Source: Polynucleobacter sp. JS-Polo-80-F4 (GTDB lineage Bacteria > Pseudomonadota > Gammaproteobacteria > Burkholderiales > Burkholderiaceae). Taken from it: a stretch of 64,000 nt of DNA. Below the pieces are notes generated by a model that saw only the letters and a list, made by a program, of their open reading frames with translations, was not told the origin of the DNA and did no database searches. Every line of letters begins with the position of its first letter. Positions within the stretch are counted from its first letter, which is position 1. This document shows positions 1 to 9,446 of the stretch, piece after piece. Position numbers and translations under genes: made by a program. The stretch lies in NCBI RefSeq assembly GCF_018881965.1, contig NZ_JACVPI010000001.1, positions 124,001-188,000 of the forward strand. Reading direction: 5' to 3'.

Positions 1-335
1 CAACCGCCGTCATGCTCATCAGCGACTTTGTGAGAGATGATGCTCAATCAGTCAGCCGCGTTCTTCAGGGCCTTATTACCGGACTTGGCTTTTTGGGAGC
101 TGGAGTGATCATTCGAGAACAACGCTCTCAAAGGGTTCATGGGCTGACTACGGCAGCCAGCCTTTGGGCCTGCGCCCTGATTGGGGCAGCCTTTGGAGCC
201 GGGCAATTTGCGCTTGGAGGGCTGTCCTTGGGGGCGATTTTGATCACCCTACTGCTTGGCGGCCCCCTAGAAAGAATGGTTGCCAAGCTTAATGGCGTTA
301 GAAGGGGCTCTGAAATTTCAGGGGATCCCGACTAA
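1..335 (+). CDS. MgtC/SapB family membrane protein, C-terminal part (5' end outside window)
   Basis: The frame is open from the window edge, so the true start lies upstream; the first in-window ATG at 12 need not be the start. The visible part carries the family hallmark GLITGLGFLGAGVI followed by HGLTTAASLW and a Gly/Ala/Leu-rich hydrophobic segment, as in the transmembrane domain of MgtC/SapB proteins. Family members are inner-membrane proteins tied to Mg2+ limitation, acid or virulence adaptation; the biochemical activity is not settled. The fragment ends in a short polar tail, so this is probably the short form without the long cytoplasmic C-terminal domain. Family call is firm, function open. 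Confidence 0.8.
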   Translation, partial: TAVMLISDFVRDDAQSVSRVLQGLITGLGFLGAGVIIREQRSQRVHGLTTAASLWACALIGAAFGAGQFALGGLSLGAILITLLLGGPLERMVAKLNGVRRGSEISGDPD

Positions 336-418
336 ACCCCCTTAAAACACTCAAAAAAGCGAGTTTTGTCATATTTGTTTGATAGGATTGCCATCTTCGT
401 CAATTACAAGATAAAGCC

Positions 419-619
419 ATGAGTGATTACAAATATGCAGATGCAGTAAAACAGCTCCAGGAAAGTGGCGCTATTGGCCTAGTGGACCTTAAGAGCCTTC
501 CTCATGAGGATCTTGAAGAGCTATTTGAAGAAATCAAAGTCTGGTGCCTATATGCCGGAGGCAAGACTGAAAAGCTTTGTAAAGAGTCTAAAAAGAAGAA
601 GAAAAAGAAGAAAGATTAG
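419..619 (+). CDS. Small Lys-tailed protein of unknown function
   Basis: A 66-residue acidic-to-basic protein: an N-terminal part rich in Glu/Asp and Leu that looks helical (residues 8-45), then a tail with nine consecutive Lys before the final Asp. I do not recognise a family. The ATG follows an 83-bp gap after the MgtC-like gene with only a weak purine stretch (AAGATAAAG) before it. It ends 2 bp from the convergent stop of phoR. The poly-Lys tail comes from an AAG/AAA-rich stretch at about 588-616 that could also be prone to slippage. Gene reality is likely from the in-frame length and start; a nucleic-acid or membrane-surface binding tail is only a guess. Confidence 0.55.
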   Translation: MSDYKYADAVKQLQESGAIGLVDLKSLPHEDLEELFEEIKVWCLYAGGKTEKLCKESKKKKKKKKD

Positions 620-621
620 CC

Positions 622-1920
622 CTAGAGAGCTATACGCTCTTTAGGAAAGCGAAGTATGAAAGTGCTGCCCTTACCTGGCGTGCTTTCAATAATGAGCTGA
701 GCTTGATGTCGACTGGCAATATGCTTAACGATTGCTAATCCCAGGCCAGTTCCCCCTGTATCCCGAGAACGACTTCTATCAACGCGATAAAACCGCTCAG
801 TAAGTCTTGAAATATGTTCGGATGCAATACCTGGGCCGCTATCTGTTACAGAAAATTCTCCCTGCCCTTCAGTATTGAGCTTCCAACTCACATCAATTGC
901 CCCAGAGTCAGGCGTATAACGAATGGCATTGGAGACTAAATTACTAAACGCAGAAAGTATCTCTCTTTCATCACCCAATAAAGAAGATGGATCTTCTACT
1001 TTAAAACTAAAACTATGTTTACCTTTAGATAAAGCCTCAGCATCATTCCTGAGCAATGCCATTAAGGTTTCGACATTGACACCATTGGTGGCCGCAGGTA
1101 ACGAGTTGGCCTCTAAGTTAGCCAAGGTCAATAAATCCTCAACCAAACTTTTCATGCGTTGCGCCTGCGACATCATCATGTCGAAATACTGATCACGTTG
1201 ACCCTTCTCAAGATCTAAGGTTTGAACTGTCTCCAAAAAGCCCATCAATACAGTGATAGGCGTTCTCATCTCATGAGAAACGTTGGCAACGAAATCACGA
1301 CGCATCGCATCTATTTTTTGTAGGTCAGTGACATTTTGGACTAACAATAAGTGACGTTGATTGCCAAACGGAAATAACTGTAGCAGCAAGCTAAGACTGC
1401 TATTTGGCCCCATTCGCTCCAATAGCAAGGGCTCTTCGAAGTTACGCTTATTAATGTATTGAATGAACTCTGGGCGACGAATGAGGAAGTTAATTCGCTG
1501 CAATGCATCGCGCTTGAAGTTCAAACCAAAAAAACGTTCTGCAATTGCGTTACACCATTCAATTTGATCATTTTGATCAAGCATCAGAATGCCATTAGGT
1601 GAAGCTTGAAAAGCTTCAATAAAGTGGTCATGCTGCTGTTCAATGCTCAGCATTCTTTGTTTCAATGATTTAACTAAACGTTGTAATCGAAACAAAACCT
1701 CTTCCCAAAAACCACTAGGCAAGGACATAGACTCAACTGAGTCAGTTTGAATGGCCTTTTGAAGACGAGCTAAATTGATGTACGAATAGACCAGAGGGAT
1801 GGATATCAAGGCCACTGTTGTCAAAATAGCCCATTGAGCACCCCAGTTATAAAGGGTGATAAAAGAGATTATCAAAACAACGCAAATAAGGAAAATGAAG
1901 CGACTTAAGGCGGAAATCAT
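622..1920 (-). CDS. phoR: Phosphate regulon sensor histidine kinase PhoR
   Basis: A 432-residue inner-membrane kinase. Two N-terminal hydrophobic helices (about 6-24 and 28-46) are followed by a PAS-like sensor region (about 95-200). The dimerisation H-box SHEMRTPIT carries the phospho-acceptor His216. The ATPase domain has the N box (Asn331 in LVSNAIRY), the G1 box DSGPGI (360-365) and GGTGLGL (389-395). It autophosphorylates and passes phosphate to PhoB when phosphate is scarce; with PhoU and the Pst transporter it represses PhoB in excess phosphate (family knowledge). It is the last gene of the pst-pho operon, 64 bp after phoB. Length and domain order are normal for PhoR. Confidence 0.95.
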   Translation of the reverse strand: MISALSRFIFLICVVLIISFITLYNWGAQWAILTTVALISIPLVYSYINLARLQKAIQTDSVESMSLPSGFWEEVLFRLQRLVKSLKQRMLSIEQQHDHFIEAFQASPNGILMLDQNDQIEWCNAIAERFFGLNFKRDALQRINFLIRRPEFIQYINKRNFEEPLLLERMGPNSSLSLLLQLFPFGNQRHLLLVQNVTDLQKIDAMRRDFVANVSHEMRTPITVLMGFLETVQTLDLEKGQRDQYFDMMMSQAQRMKSLVEDLLTLANLEANSLPAATNGVNVETLMALLRNDAEALSKGKHSFSFKVEDPSSLLGDEREILSAFSNLVSNAIRYTPDSGAIDVSWKLNTEGQGEFSVTDSGPGIASEHISRLTERFYRVDRSRSRDTGGTGLGLAIVKHIASRHQAQLIIESTPGKGSTFILRFPKERIAL

Positions 1921-1984
1921 AGTGCAATCTTAGACGATCTCTGAAGCGCCCCAGAAATGAGTAAAAAAGCCTAAAAAATAGGCT

Positions 1985-2698
1985 TTAGATATCGGTTGGG
2001 ATTTTGGTGATACGGTAACCACTACCCCTAACTGTCTCAATAAAACGATCGCAGTCTGCCGGACTTAAGGCGGCTCTTAAGCGCTTGATATGGACATCCA
2101 CAGTGCGCTCTTCAATGTAAACCTCATTGCCCCAAACATTGTCGAGCAAACTGGCTCTGGAGTGAACTCGCTCTGGATTGGCCATAAAGTATTGGAGAAG
2201 TCGGTATTCTGTAGGGCCCAAAGAAATGGGCTTTGGGTCTGAATTAGGCCAGACTGCTAGCACTCTGTGAGAGCTCGGATCCAGCTTTAAGGGTCCAACC
2301 GTCAGGGGGCCAGTGTCATCTACTGGAGTTTGTCTGCGCAACAGGGCCTTAACTCTGGCAATAAGTTCTTTGGGTGAGAAAGGCTTGGTGACATAATCAT
2401 CTGCCCCAGAATCTAAACCCATCACTTTATCTGCCTCTTCACTTTTGGCGGTGAGCATCAAAATTGGTAAGCCTCTTGTGCGCTCATTAGCCCTGAGCTC
2501 TTTAGCAAACTGAACGCCAGACTTACCAGGAAGCATCCAATCCAAAATCACAAGATTAGGCAACTGGTCCTTCATAATGCCTTGAGCAATATCAGCCTGC
2601 ATCGCCTTTTCTACCTCATAACCTGCATGTGTCAAATTAATTGCGATGAGTTCTGCAATGGATGGCTCATCTTCAACTATTAGTATGCGGTGAGTCAT
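1985..2698 (-). CDS. phoB: Phosphate regulon response regulator PhoB
   Basis: A 237-residue OmpR/PhoB-type regulator. The receiver domain (1-120) shows the acidic pair Asp10/Glu11, phospho-acceptor Asp53 in ILDWMLPG, Thr83 and Lys105 in VTKPFSPKE. The C-terminal winged helix (about 135-232) has the expected RTVDVHIKRLR recognition region and RGSGYR wing. It binds Pho boxes as a dimer and recruits RNA polymerase. It starts 14 bp downstream of phoU. The Pho boxes at 7301-7318 and 8479-8496 are the expected targets in this window. Confidence 0.96.
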   Translation of the reverse strand: MTHRILIVEDEPSIAELIAINLTHAGYEVEKAMQADIAQGIMKDQLPNLVILDWMLPGKSGVQFAKELRANERTRGLPILMLTAKSEEADKVMGLDSGADDYVTKPFSPKELIARVKALLRRQTPVDDTGPLTVGPLKLDPSSHRVLAVWPNSDPKPISLGPTEYRLLQYFMANPERVHSRASLLDNVWGNEVYIEERTVDVHIKRLRAALSPADCDRFIETVRGSGYRITKIPTDI

Positions 2699-2712
2699 TT
2701 AAATAGATCGCT

Positions 2713-3420
2713 TTATTCTTTAGTAGCTTCGCGGACCAAATCTGCATGTGGAATATGGCGAACATCAGAACCCTTTGCAATGTAGATCACAAATTCGGCA
2801 ATATTCTTTGCATGATCACCAATACGCTCAATTGCCTTGGCAATGGTTAGCATATCCAGGCCAGTGCTGATGGTATGGGGATCTTCAGACATGTAAGTGA
2901 TGAGCTTGCGAACAAAACCCCTAAACTCTTCATCAATTTGGCGATCCTCGGCTACTACTTCTGCAGCTGCAATAGTATCTAGCCTTGCAAATGCATCTAA
3001 GCTACGGCGCAATAAGTTAATCGCCATTTGGCCAGAGAGTCGAATCTCAGCAACGTTAATGTTATGTACTGAGCCAGCCTCTATTAAGCGCTTAGTGCGC
3101 TTAGCTACACGCTCCGCTTCATCACCGGCACGCTCTAAATTGGTAATTGCTTTAGAGACCGCCATTACTAAGCGCAAGTCACGGGCAGTTGGTTGACGAC
3201 GCGCAATAACCTCTGTACAGGCTAAATCGATTTGAATCTCAAGATCGTTAACAAGCTTTTCGTTTTCAATAACGATGTTGCAAGTATCAATATCCATTTG
3301 CGTGAATGCACGCATCGCGGTAGCAATTTGTGACTCAACTAAGCCACCCATTTCAAGCAAACGACTTGAAAGAGAATTAAGATCGGCATCAAATTGTGAT
3401 GATAGGTGTTTATCTGGCAT
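2713..3420 (-). CDS. phoU: Phosphate signalling protein PhoU
   Basis: A 235-residue all-helical protein with two tandem PhoU repeats, each carrying the metal-binding type signature: ERAGDEAERVAKR in the first and ERIGDHAKNIAE in the second. PhoU couples the Pst transporter to PhoR and keeps PhoB inactive when phosphate is plentiful (family knowledge). It lies 13 bp after pstB and 14 bp before phoB, in the usual order, so it is certainly co-transcribed. Nothing is missing or truncated. Confidence 0.96.
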   Translation of the reverse strand: MPDKHLSSQFDADLNSLSSRLLEMGGLVESQIATAMRAFTQMDIDTCNIVIENEKLVNDLEIQIDLACTEVIARRQPTARDLRLVMAVSKAITNLERAGDEAERVAKRTKRLIEAGSVHNINVAEIRLSGQMAINLLRRSLDAFARLDTIAAAEVVAEDRQIDEEFRGFVRKLITYMSEDPHTISTGLDMLTIAKAIERIGDHAKNIAEFVIYIAKGSDVRHIPHADLVREATKE

Positions 3421-3433
3421 TTAATATCTCCAA

Positions 3434-4282
3434 TTAACCGAAGCGACCGGTAATGTAGTCTTCTGTTTCTTTACGCTTAGGCTTGATAAAGATTTCATCT
3501 GTTTTACCATATTCAACTAGGCTACCTAAGTACATATAAGCAGTGTAGTCGGATACGCGAGCTGCCTGTTGCATATTGTGGGTCACAATCGCAATGGTGT
3601 ACTCATGCTTAAGTTCATTAATAAGCTCTTCGATTTTTCCTGTTGAAATAGGATCCAATGCAGAAGTAGGCTCATCTAGCAAAATCACAGATGGCTTTAC
3701 TGCAACGCCTCGAGCAATACACAGACGCTGCTGTTGGCCGCCAGACAGAGATAAACCACTTTGGTTTAACTTATCCTTAGCCTCATTCCATAGGGCAGCC
3801 TTATTCAGCGCCCACTCAACACGCTCATCCATTTCTGAACGTGAAAGCTTTTCGTACAAACGCACACCAAAGGCGATGTTTTCATAGATCGACATTGGGA
3901 ATGGGGTTGGCTTTTGGAAAACCATGCCAATACGTGAACGTAGTAAGTTTAAGTCTTGGCCTGGTTCAAGGATGTTCTGGCCATAGAAGTTGATTTCACC
4001 TTCAGCGCGCTGACCAGGATAAAGGTCATACATGCGATTTAAGGTGCGCAATAAAGTAGATTTACCGCAACCAGAGGGCCCGATGAATGCCGTTACTTTG
4101 CCCTGCTCAATATCGAGGTTAATATTTTTAAGGCCTTGAAAGGTGCCGTAATAGAAATTCAGATTTCTCACTTCAAGCGCGTTAATAGCCGCCTGCTCTG
4201 AATGTTGAATTGTTGTTTCCACTTTACCCCCTTGACCATCAATCTTATTTAAGTCAAACATTGTTTTCATATTGCTCATCAT
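3434..4282 (-). CDS. pstB: Phosphate ABC transporter ATP-binding protein PstB
   Basis: The ATPase of the high-affinity phosphate importer. It shows Walker [10 protein letters not shown], signature [14 protein letters not shown], Walker [12 protein letters not shown] and the switch His in IVTHNM. The start overlaps the pstA stop as ATGA, and a purine stretch GAGAAGG sits 7 bases upstream, supporting 4282; a second ATG follows directly at 4279. The first 30 residues, before [11 protein letters not shown], are longer than in the E. coli protein, so a later start cannot be excluded. The gene follows pstA in the operon. Confidence 0.96.
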   Translation of the reverse strand: MMSNMKTMFDLNKIDGQGGKVETTIQHSEQAAINALEVRNLNFYYGTFQGLKNINLDIEQGKVTAFIGPSGCGKSTLLRTLNRMYDLYPGQRAEGEINFYGQNILEPGQDLNLLRSRIGMVFQKPTPFPMSIYENIAFGVRLYEKLSRSEMDERVEWALNKAALWNEAKDKLNQSGLSLSGGQQQRLCIARGVAVKPSVILLDEPTSALDPISTGKIEELINELKHEYTIAIVTHNMQQAARVSDYTAYMYLGSLVEYGKTDEIFIKPKRKETEDYITGRFG

Positions 4283-5145
4283 CCTTGGACCTTCTCACGG
4301 AATACCACTCGTGCCAAAATATTTAAGCCGAGAACAGCAAAAGTGATGAGTAATGCACCACCCCAAGCCAGTTCAACCCAGTTGTCATATGGACTCATAG
4401 CAAATTGGAAAATCACCACTGGTAAATTTGCCATTGGGGCATTCATATTGGTTGAGAAGAACTGATTATTTAACGCTGTAAAGAGCAATGGCGCTGTTTC
4501 ACCACTAACGCGCGCCAGAGCAAGCAAGATTCCTGTCATTACGCCACTTTGCGCAGCGCGTAAGGTAATCATGAAAGCTACCTTCCACTTCGGCGTACCC
4601 AAGGCATAAGCAGCCTCACGTAAGCTACCAGGCACTAAACGAAGCATATTTTCAGTTGTACGAACAACCACAGGAATGGCAATTAAAGCCAGTGCAATGG
4701 TTCCCGCCCAGCCTGAGAAGTGTCTAACCTGGGCAACCACAAATGCGTATACAAACAAACCAATCACAATCGATGGCGCTGAAAGCATGATGTCAGTAAC
4801 AAAGCGAGTAACGGCAGCAACGCGACTACGATCACCATATTCAGATAAATATAGTCCCGCTAAAACACCAATCGGCGTACTGATTAAAGTACAGGTCCCT
4901 ACCAACAAAAGACTTCCAACAATGGCATTTGCAAGACCACCGCCCTCAGAGCCTGGGGCTGGAGTGCTTTGCGTAAAGAGGTTTAAGTCAATCGCTGATA
5001 ACCCCTTGAATAATAGAACGCTCAAAATCCAAAGCAAAAAGATCATTCCTAGGGCCATTGCACCCATCGATAGGGTCAAACCAATCTTATTTGCGCGCTT
5101 GCGCTTAGCAAAAACAGCTTGGTCAATATTGGACATACTGTTCAT
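4279..5145 (-). CDS. pstA: Phosphate ABC transporter permease PstA
   Basis: A six-helix inner-membrane permease of the PstA type, with the cytoplasmic coupling motif in the segment [15 protein letters not shown] and the ending typical of the family. The frame is open up to 5187, but the start is placed at 5145. There the ATG overlaps the pstC stop as ATGA, and an AAGGA ribosome site lies 8 bases upstream; this gives 288 residues beginning MNSMSNIDQ. The longer version would overlap pstC by 46 bp. It pairs with PstC to form the membrane channel. Confidence 0.94.
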   Translation of the reverse strand: MNSMSNIDQAVFAKRKRANKIGLTLSMGAMALGMIFLLWILSVLLFKGLSAIDLNLFTQSTPAPGSEGGGLANAIVGSLLLVGTCTLISTPIGVLAGLYLSEYGDRSRVAAVTRFVTDIMLSAPSIVIGLFVYAFVVAQVRHFSGWAGTIALALIAIPVVVRTTENMLRLVPGSLREAAYALGTPKWKVAFMITLRAAQSGVMTGILLALARVSGETAPLLFTALNNQFFSTNMNAPMANLPVVIFQFAMSPYDNWVELAWGGALLITFAVLGLNILARVVFREKVQG

Positions 5146-6128
5146 GTTTTTAATCCTTGCCTCTTCTCCATATTGTTTAGCATCCACTTAGCGCATGCCA
5201 ATACAACGAAGGTGATAATGAATAACGCCAAACCTAAGGCAAATAAAGAAGATAAATGATTGCCTGCTTCCGCCTCACCAAATTCATTGGCAAGAGTTGA
5301 GGCAATGGATGTGCCTGGAGCAAATAGCGAAGCAGATAAGCGATGCGCATTACCAATAACAAAGGTGACTGCCATCGTTTCACCAAGCGCCCTACCTAAT
5401 CCGAGCATCACGCCGCCAATTACGCCAGCCTTGGTATAAGGCAGAACAACATTCTTGACCACTTCCCACGTAGTGCAGCCGATACCATAAGCAGACTCTT
5501 TGAGAACTGGTGGAACGATTTCAAATACATCACGCATAACGGATGCAATGAAAGGCAGAATCATCATTGCCAAGATTAATCCGGCACACAAAATACCAAT
5601 GCCGTTAAAAGCACCCGAGAATAAGATGCCGAAGCCAGGAATCTGACCCAAAGTTGCAGCTAAAGCAGGCTGAATATATTCAGCAAACAATGGTGCAAAA
5701 ATAAATAGGCCAAACATACCGTAAATAATTGATGGGACGGCTGCAAGCAATTCAACAGCTGTACCCAAAGGTCTACGGAGCGGGCCTGGGCAGAGTTCGG
5801 TTAGAAATACGGCAATGCCAAAGCTCAGAGGGACAGCAATCAACAATGCAATTAAAGAAGTAACCACAGTGCCATAGATAGCAATCAAACCGCCAAACTC
5901 ACCATTAACAACATCCCACTCTTGCGAGAAGAAAAAGCCAGGACCAAACGTATGCAAAGCTGGCCATGCATTTATGACGAGCGAGATCAGAATGCCCATC
6001 AAAGCAATAAGAACGGATAAAGCAAAGAATTGCGTTATTCCATGGAACAAGAAGTCCTGAATTCGCTGCAATTTAGCAATCCTTAGCGCCTGTGGCGTAG
6101 GTGCCGAATGAGACTGAATGGTATCCAT
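5142..6128 (-). CDS. pstC: Phosphate ABC transporter permease PstC
   Basis: A 328-residue permease with a short cytoplasmic N-terminus and six hydrophobic segments. The coupling-loop region [14 protein letters not shown] and [12 protein letters not shown] late in the protein are both characteristic of PstC. It forms the phosphate channel with PstA and contacts PstB. It overlaps pstA by 4 bp (ATGA) and follows pstS by about 90 bp. Confidence 0.95.
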   Translation of the reverse strand: MDTIQSHSAPTPQALRIAKLQRIQDFLFHGITQFFALSVLIALMGILISLVINAWPALHTFGPGFFFSQEWDVVNGEFGGLIAIYGTVVTSLIALLIAVPLSFGIAVFLTELCPGPLRRPLGTAVELLAAVPSIIYGMFGLFIFAPLFAEYIQPALAATLGQIPGFGILFSGAFNGIGILCAGLILAMMILPFIASVMRDVFEIVPPVLKESAYGIGCTTWEVVKNVVLPYTKAGVIGGVMLGLGRALGETMAVTFVIGNAHRLSASLFAPGTSIASTLANEFGEAEAGNHLSSLFALGLALFIITFVVLACAKWMLNNMEKRQGLKT

Positions 6129-6216
6129 TGAGATAGGCTTATTTAAATATTAAAACAGCCCCACAACACTGTGGAGCTGTTCATTAAAGAGTATTTGATA
6201 AGAAAACCATCAAACC

Positions 6217-7239
6217 TTACTTAGTTACAACCTTTGTGAATACATTCTTGCGAATGAAATCAGTTGTTGCATCAGGCATTGGAACGTAATCCAACTCTTC
6301 CGCCATTTTCTTTCCATCTTTGAAAGCAAAGTCAAAGAATTTGATCACTTCAGCTGCATTAGCTTTGTTTTCAGGATTCTTGTAAAGCAAGATGAAAGAA
6401 GCGCCAGTGATTGGCCATGATTTAGCACCTGAAGCATTGGTAATAAATGTGCCCATACCAGGGATCTTTGCCCAATCTGTACCAGCTGCTGCAGCTGCAA
6501 AGGTTAAGTCATCAGGAGCAACAAAATTACCGTCTTTGTTTTTCAAAGAGATAAATGTCATTTTGTTTTTCTTGGCGTATGCATACTCTACATAACCTAC
6601 AGAGTTCTTAACGCGGGTTACGTTAGCAGCAACGCCTTCATTGCCCTTGCCGCCTACTGTAGAAGCTGCAGGCCACTTTACGTTAGCACCAGAACCTACG
6701 GCATCTTTAAACAAAGTGCTTGTCTTAGCCAAGTAGTCAGTAAAGATTGCAGTTGTACCGGAACCATCTGCACGAGTTACTACAGTGATTGGACCAGAAG
6801 GAATCTTTACGCCTGGGTTCATGATGGCAATGCGCTTGTCACCCCAATCAGAGATAACGCCTTGGAAAATGTCGGCCAATGTTGGGCCATCCAATTTGAT
6901 TTCGCCTGGCTTTACACCGTCAACGTTGATCACTGGAACTACACCACCAATAATGGCAGGAAACTGAACCATGCCATCTTTTTCTAATTCTTCAAATTTC
7001 ACTGGATTGTCAGTAGCGCCGAAATCTACAGTCTTTGCTTTAATTTGCTTAATACCGCCAGAAGAACCAATAGACTGATAGTTCAAGTTAGAGCCGGTCT
7101 TTGCTTTGAAGGCTTCAGCCCACTTAGCGTAAATTGGGTATGGGAATGTTGCGCCTGCACCTGTCATGTCCACAGCAAAAGCCGTTGGAGCAAGTGAAAT
7201 AGCGCTAATAACTAGTGCTTTTTTCAAAAAAGATTTCAT
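6217..7239 (-). CDS. pstS: Periplasmic phosphate-binding protein PstS
   Basis: The start chosen at 7239 gives a 340-residue protein with a clean signal peptide (MKSFLKKALVISAISLAPTA, then FA before VDMTGAG). Typical PstS features follow: GAGATFPYPIYAKW, the phosphate-contacting SGSGTTAIFTDYL-like region (here ADGSGTTAIFTDYL) and TVGGKGNEGVAANV. The frame is open to 7299, but that longer start lies against the Pho box, upstream of any mRNA made from it, and lacks a signal peptide at its N-terminus; AGGA lies 8 bases before 7239. First and most strongly expressed gene of the operon (family knowledge). Confidence 0.95.
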   Translation of the reverse strand: MKSFLKKALVISAISLAPTAFAVDMTGAGATFPYPIYAKWAEAFKAKTGSNLNYQSIGSSGGIKQIKAKTVDFGATDNPVKFEELEKDGMVQFPAIIGGVVPVINVDGVKPGEIKLDGPTLADIFQGVISDWGDKRIAIMNPGVKIPSGPITVVTRADGSGTTAIFTDYLAKTSTLFKDAVGSGANVKWPAASTVGGKGNEGVAANVTRVKNSVGYVEYAYAKKNKMTFISLKNKDGNFVAPDDLTFAAAAAGTDWAKIPGMGTFITNASGAKSWPITGASFILLYKNPENKANAAEVIKFFDFAFKDGKKMAEELDYVPMPDATTDFIRKNVFTKVVTK

Positions 7240-7300
7240 GTGTTTCGTCCTAATATTGAAATAACGCAACATTGCGATAGTAGGACGATACTTTTTCACT

Positions 7301-7318
7301 GTGACGGTTTAATGACAA
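7301..7318 (-). promoter_or_regulatory. Pho box upstream of pstS
   Basis: Read on the minus strand the site is TTGTCATTAAACCGTCAC, which I score as 15 of 18 against the PhoB consensus CTGTCATAWAWCTGTCAY. It has two TGTCA-like units 11 bp apart, 62 bp upstream of the pstS ATG. A poor -10 (TATCGT) begins 10 bases downstream of the box, the spacing at which the Pho box takes the place of a -35 element. PhoB binding is inferred from the motif and the operon content. Confidence 0.85.
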
Positions 7319-7423
7319 AGTGTCTTTAATAAATATTTCCTATATAAAACAATGATTTATAGAAAATATATAACACTTAAAGTGGAGCAATTTGGCAACC
7401 TTTAGGATGCCCTCTCCAGCGAC

Positions 7424-8455
7424 TTAAATGATTCTTTTAAGCTTTAATGATGCAAAAACTGCTGCCCCAGTAATAGACATAAGAAACATCACTTGATAAA
7501 AGGAACCTTTTAGCCCAGGAAGATCCTCCATATTCATACCCATGACTCCTGTTATTAAAGTCATAGGAAGGAAGATCACCGTCATTACGGACAAAACTTG
7601 CAAGTTTTTGGCATTAAATTCGGCTACATGGGCAGCTTGCTCATCTTGCAATACTTTGGCACGGTCGTAAAGACTAGAAATCTCCTGCACTAAGTAGGAG
7701 AGCAGATCCAAGTCATCATTCAAGCTGTTTTTATCTTCCTCAGTAAACCAGTACGGGAGACGCTTTAATAAACGATGTAAGGCTATTAGTTCTGGTGAAA
7801 AATGCCTACGGAGGCGGCTACATTGAATCCGTATCCTGCCAAGATTTTCATGCTCTGGAAACTCCCTTCCTTTTAGAAGGTTCTCCTCTAGGTCATCCAT
7901 ATTCCCTGAAAGATGAACTAAAAGAGTTCTCAATTGCTCAGCGCGTAAATCTAGTAACTCATGGAACAATTCGATTACAGAGCCAGGGTTGAGCTGACCA
8001 TTCCTCAAGTCATACCTCAATTTGTCAGTAGTTCTAAGGGGGTTGTTGCGTAGAGAGACCATTAACTTTGGCCGAACAATTGCCCAAAGGGTTCCTAGGC
8101 TTGAGTCGCCGGCCCCCTCCCCAAACTCTTGTTGAAAGTCATTCATCACCATCAAGAGGCAATCATCTAGCTTTTCAATACGTTCTAGGCGACTCAGATT
8201 GACGCCCTCTTGAATCATCTCCACAACTCGCTCAGGAATCAATGGCGTGTTTTCAAGCCAGCGCTGTATTTGAGAATTAGATAGATTTAAATGTAGCCAG
8301 ATGGAGATATTCGGATTTTCAAGTGCCTCAGAAATTTCAAATAAAGGAATTTCATACCCATCGCCCAATATAGGCATAGCCCAGGCAAAAACAACGCCCG
8401 CCACTGGAAATGGTTTTGTAATAATTTCTGTAGACATTAATAAATTGTATGGCAC
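7424..8455 (-). CDS. CorA/ZntB-family divalent metal ion transport protein
   Basis: A 343-residue protein with a large acidic cytoplasmic domain (1-285) ending in a long helix, then two C-terminal transmembrane helices (about 287-304 and 319-337). Between them is the family signature GMN (306-308), followed by MEDLPG. CorA-family pentamers conduct Mg2+, Co2+ or Zn2+; the substrate cannot be told from sequence. Alternative starts at 8455 and 8437 are both without a clear ribosome site. It diverges from the outer-membrane protein gene at 8550, and the intervening 94 bp holds a Pho-box-like site, so control by phosphate is possible but unproven. Confidence 0.85.
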   Translation of the reverse strand: MPYNLLMSTEIITKPFPVAGVVFAWAMPILGDGYEIPLFEISEALENPNISIWLHLNLSNSQIQRWLENTPLIPERVVEMIQEGVNLSRLERIEKLDDCLLMVMNDFQQEFGEGAGDSSLGTLWAIVRPKLMVSLRNNPLRTTDKLRYDLRNGQLNPGSVIELFHELLDLRAEQLRTLLVHLSGNMDDLEENLLKGREFPEHENLGRIRIQCSRLRRHFSPELIALHRLLKRLPYWFTEEDKNSLNDDLDLLSYLVQEISSLYDRAKVLQDEQAAHVAEFNAKNLQVLSVMTVIFLPMTLITGVMGMNMEDLPGLKGSFYQVMFLMSITGAAVFASLKLKRII

Positions 8456-8478
8456 AACTTAAATAAACCATTACCTGC

Positions 8479-8496
8479 CTGACATCAAAATGTCAT
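8479..8496 (+). promoter_or_regulatory. Pho-box-like site ahead of the outer-membrane protein gene
   Basis: CTGACATCAAAATGTCAT matches 15 of 18 positions of the PhoB consensus, equal to the pstS site by my count. A third unit (GAAAGTAATC region) is not convincing. The downstream -10 candidates (TAATCT at 8502, TAAACA at 8507) are poor. The same bases form an inverted repeat TGACAT-CAAA-ATGTCA, so a dimeric repressor site is the alternative reading. It lies 53 bp before the ATG at 8550. Confidence 0.6.
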
Positions 8497-8549
8497 GAAA
8501 GTAATCTAAACAGATTGCTTTACCAATCATCGGGCCACGTAAGATCTTC

Positions 8550-9380
8550 ATGAAAAGCTTATGCCTTTCCCTTCTACTTGTGCCAACGCTAGTTTTTGCA
8601 TTTGAACCTTTAAATACCGATGATGCGGGTACCGTAAAAGCCGGAGGAAATCAGATAGAGCAGTATTTTTTCTCCATCAATCGACAAGGGGGTTCACAGC
8701 AGGCAGATATTATTACGCCCGGCGAAGAGTACACCGGCAGAACAGATGCAAAGGCCTTTCCCTTTACATATACCCGTGGATTGAGTAATCAAGTAGAAGC
8801 ATCGATCTCTGCAACCTACTTCAATGAACCAAGCGGTAATTACTCTAAATTTGCCAACTATGTGCTAGCAAGCAAATGGCGGTTTTACGAAGACGAGGAT
8901 CTGGGCTACGCTTTGGCTATTAAGCCAACAGTGGTATTGCCTGCCGGTAAGCAACAGCAAGTTGCTGGATTAGGTTTGGCCGCGTTTAACTATGGCGTGA
9001 ATTTCATCGCCTCCAAATATTGGCAAGATATAGAGTTACATCTGAATGCCGTATACATGCGTTCACCTTACAACACGAATTACAGCGTTGGAACTACGAC
9101 CGATCTTAATCGCACAAATATCTTTTTGATTTCTGTTGCCCCCGTTTGGTCAATATCCAAGAATTTCAAAATCGCATTAGATATTGGAGCTGCGACCAAT
9201 CCACCTTCATCTGAACAATACTTAAGTCATTACGCCTTGATTGCGGGCATCTATTCCCTTACCGACAGCATAGATCTTGGCGTGTCTTACATGCGAACTG
9301 GTTCAAGCTATGGCGAAACTTTTGCATCGCAACAAGCTGGCGCTACACGCAGTGAAGTTGGAGTTACCTGGAGATTTTAA
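8550..9380 (+). CDS. Putative outer-membrane beta-barrel protein
   Basis: A 276-residue protein with a signal peptide (cleavage likely after VFA, residue 17), then FEPLNTDDAGTVKAGGNQIE. Alternating polar/hydrophobic strands rich in Tyr, Ser and Asn run to a final GVTWRF ending in Phe, the classic C-terminus of a barrel recognised by BamA. It resembles the loose group of transporter/MetA-pathway-like barrels with the N-terminal T-D-D-A-G motif, but no substrate is known. With the Pho-box-like site at 8479-8496 and an exported phosphoesterase-like protein downstream, a role in uptake of phosphate or phosphorylated compounds is an inference. Ribosome site weak (TAAGA). Confidence 0.7.
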   Translation: MKSLCLSLLLVPTLVFAFEPLNTDDAGTVKAGGNQIEQYFFSINRQGGSQQADIITPGEEYTGRTDAKAFPFTYTRGLSNQVEASISATYFNEPSGNYSKFANYVLASKWRFYEDEDLGYALAIKPTVVLPAGKQQQVAGLGLAAFNYGVNFIASKYWQDIELHLNAVYMRSPYNTNYSVGTTTDLNRTNIFLISVAPVWSISKNFKIALDIGAATNPPSSEQYLSHYALIAGIYSLTDSIDLGVSYMRTGSSYGETFASQQAGATRSEVGVTWRF

Positions 9381-9446
9381 ATTTAAACTGATTTGTGAAT
9401 ATAAAAGTGTCACAATTTTGTAGCAAACTAGGAGCACTCATTACCT

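Noticed and set aside
5146..5187. Longer pstA start at 5187
   Set aside because: It would overlap pstC by 46 bp; ATG 5145 has an ATGA overlap and an AAGGA ribosome site.
7240..7299. Longer pstS start at 7299
   Set aside because: It lies beside the Pho box and upstream of any mRNA made from it, and it would bury the signal peptide behind 20 residues.
9407..9424. Third Pho-box-like site before the 145-residue gene
   Set aside because: Only 12 of 18 positions match and the second unit is poor; the gene probably shares the promoter at 8479.
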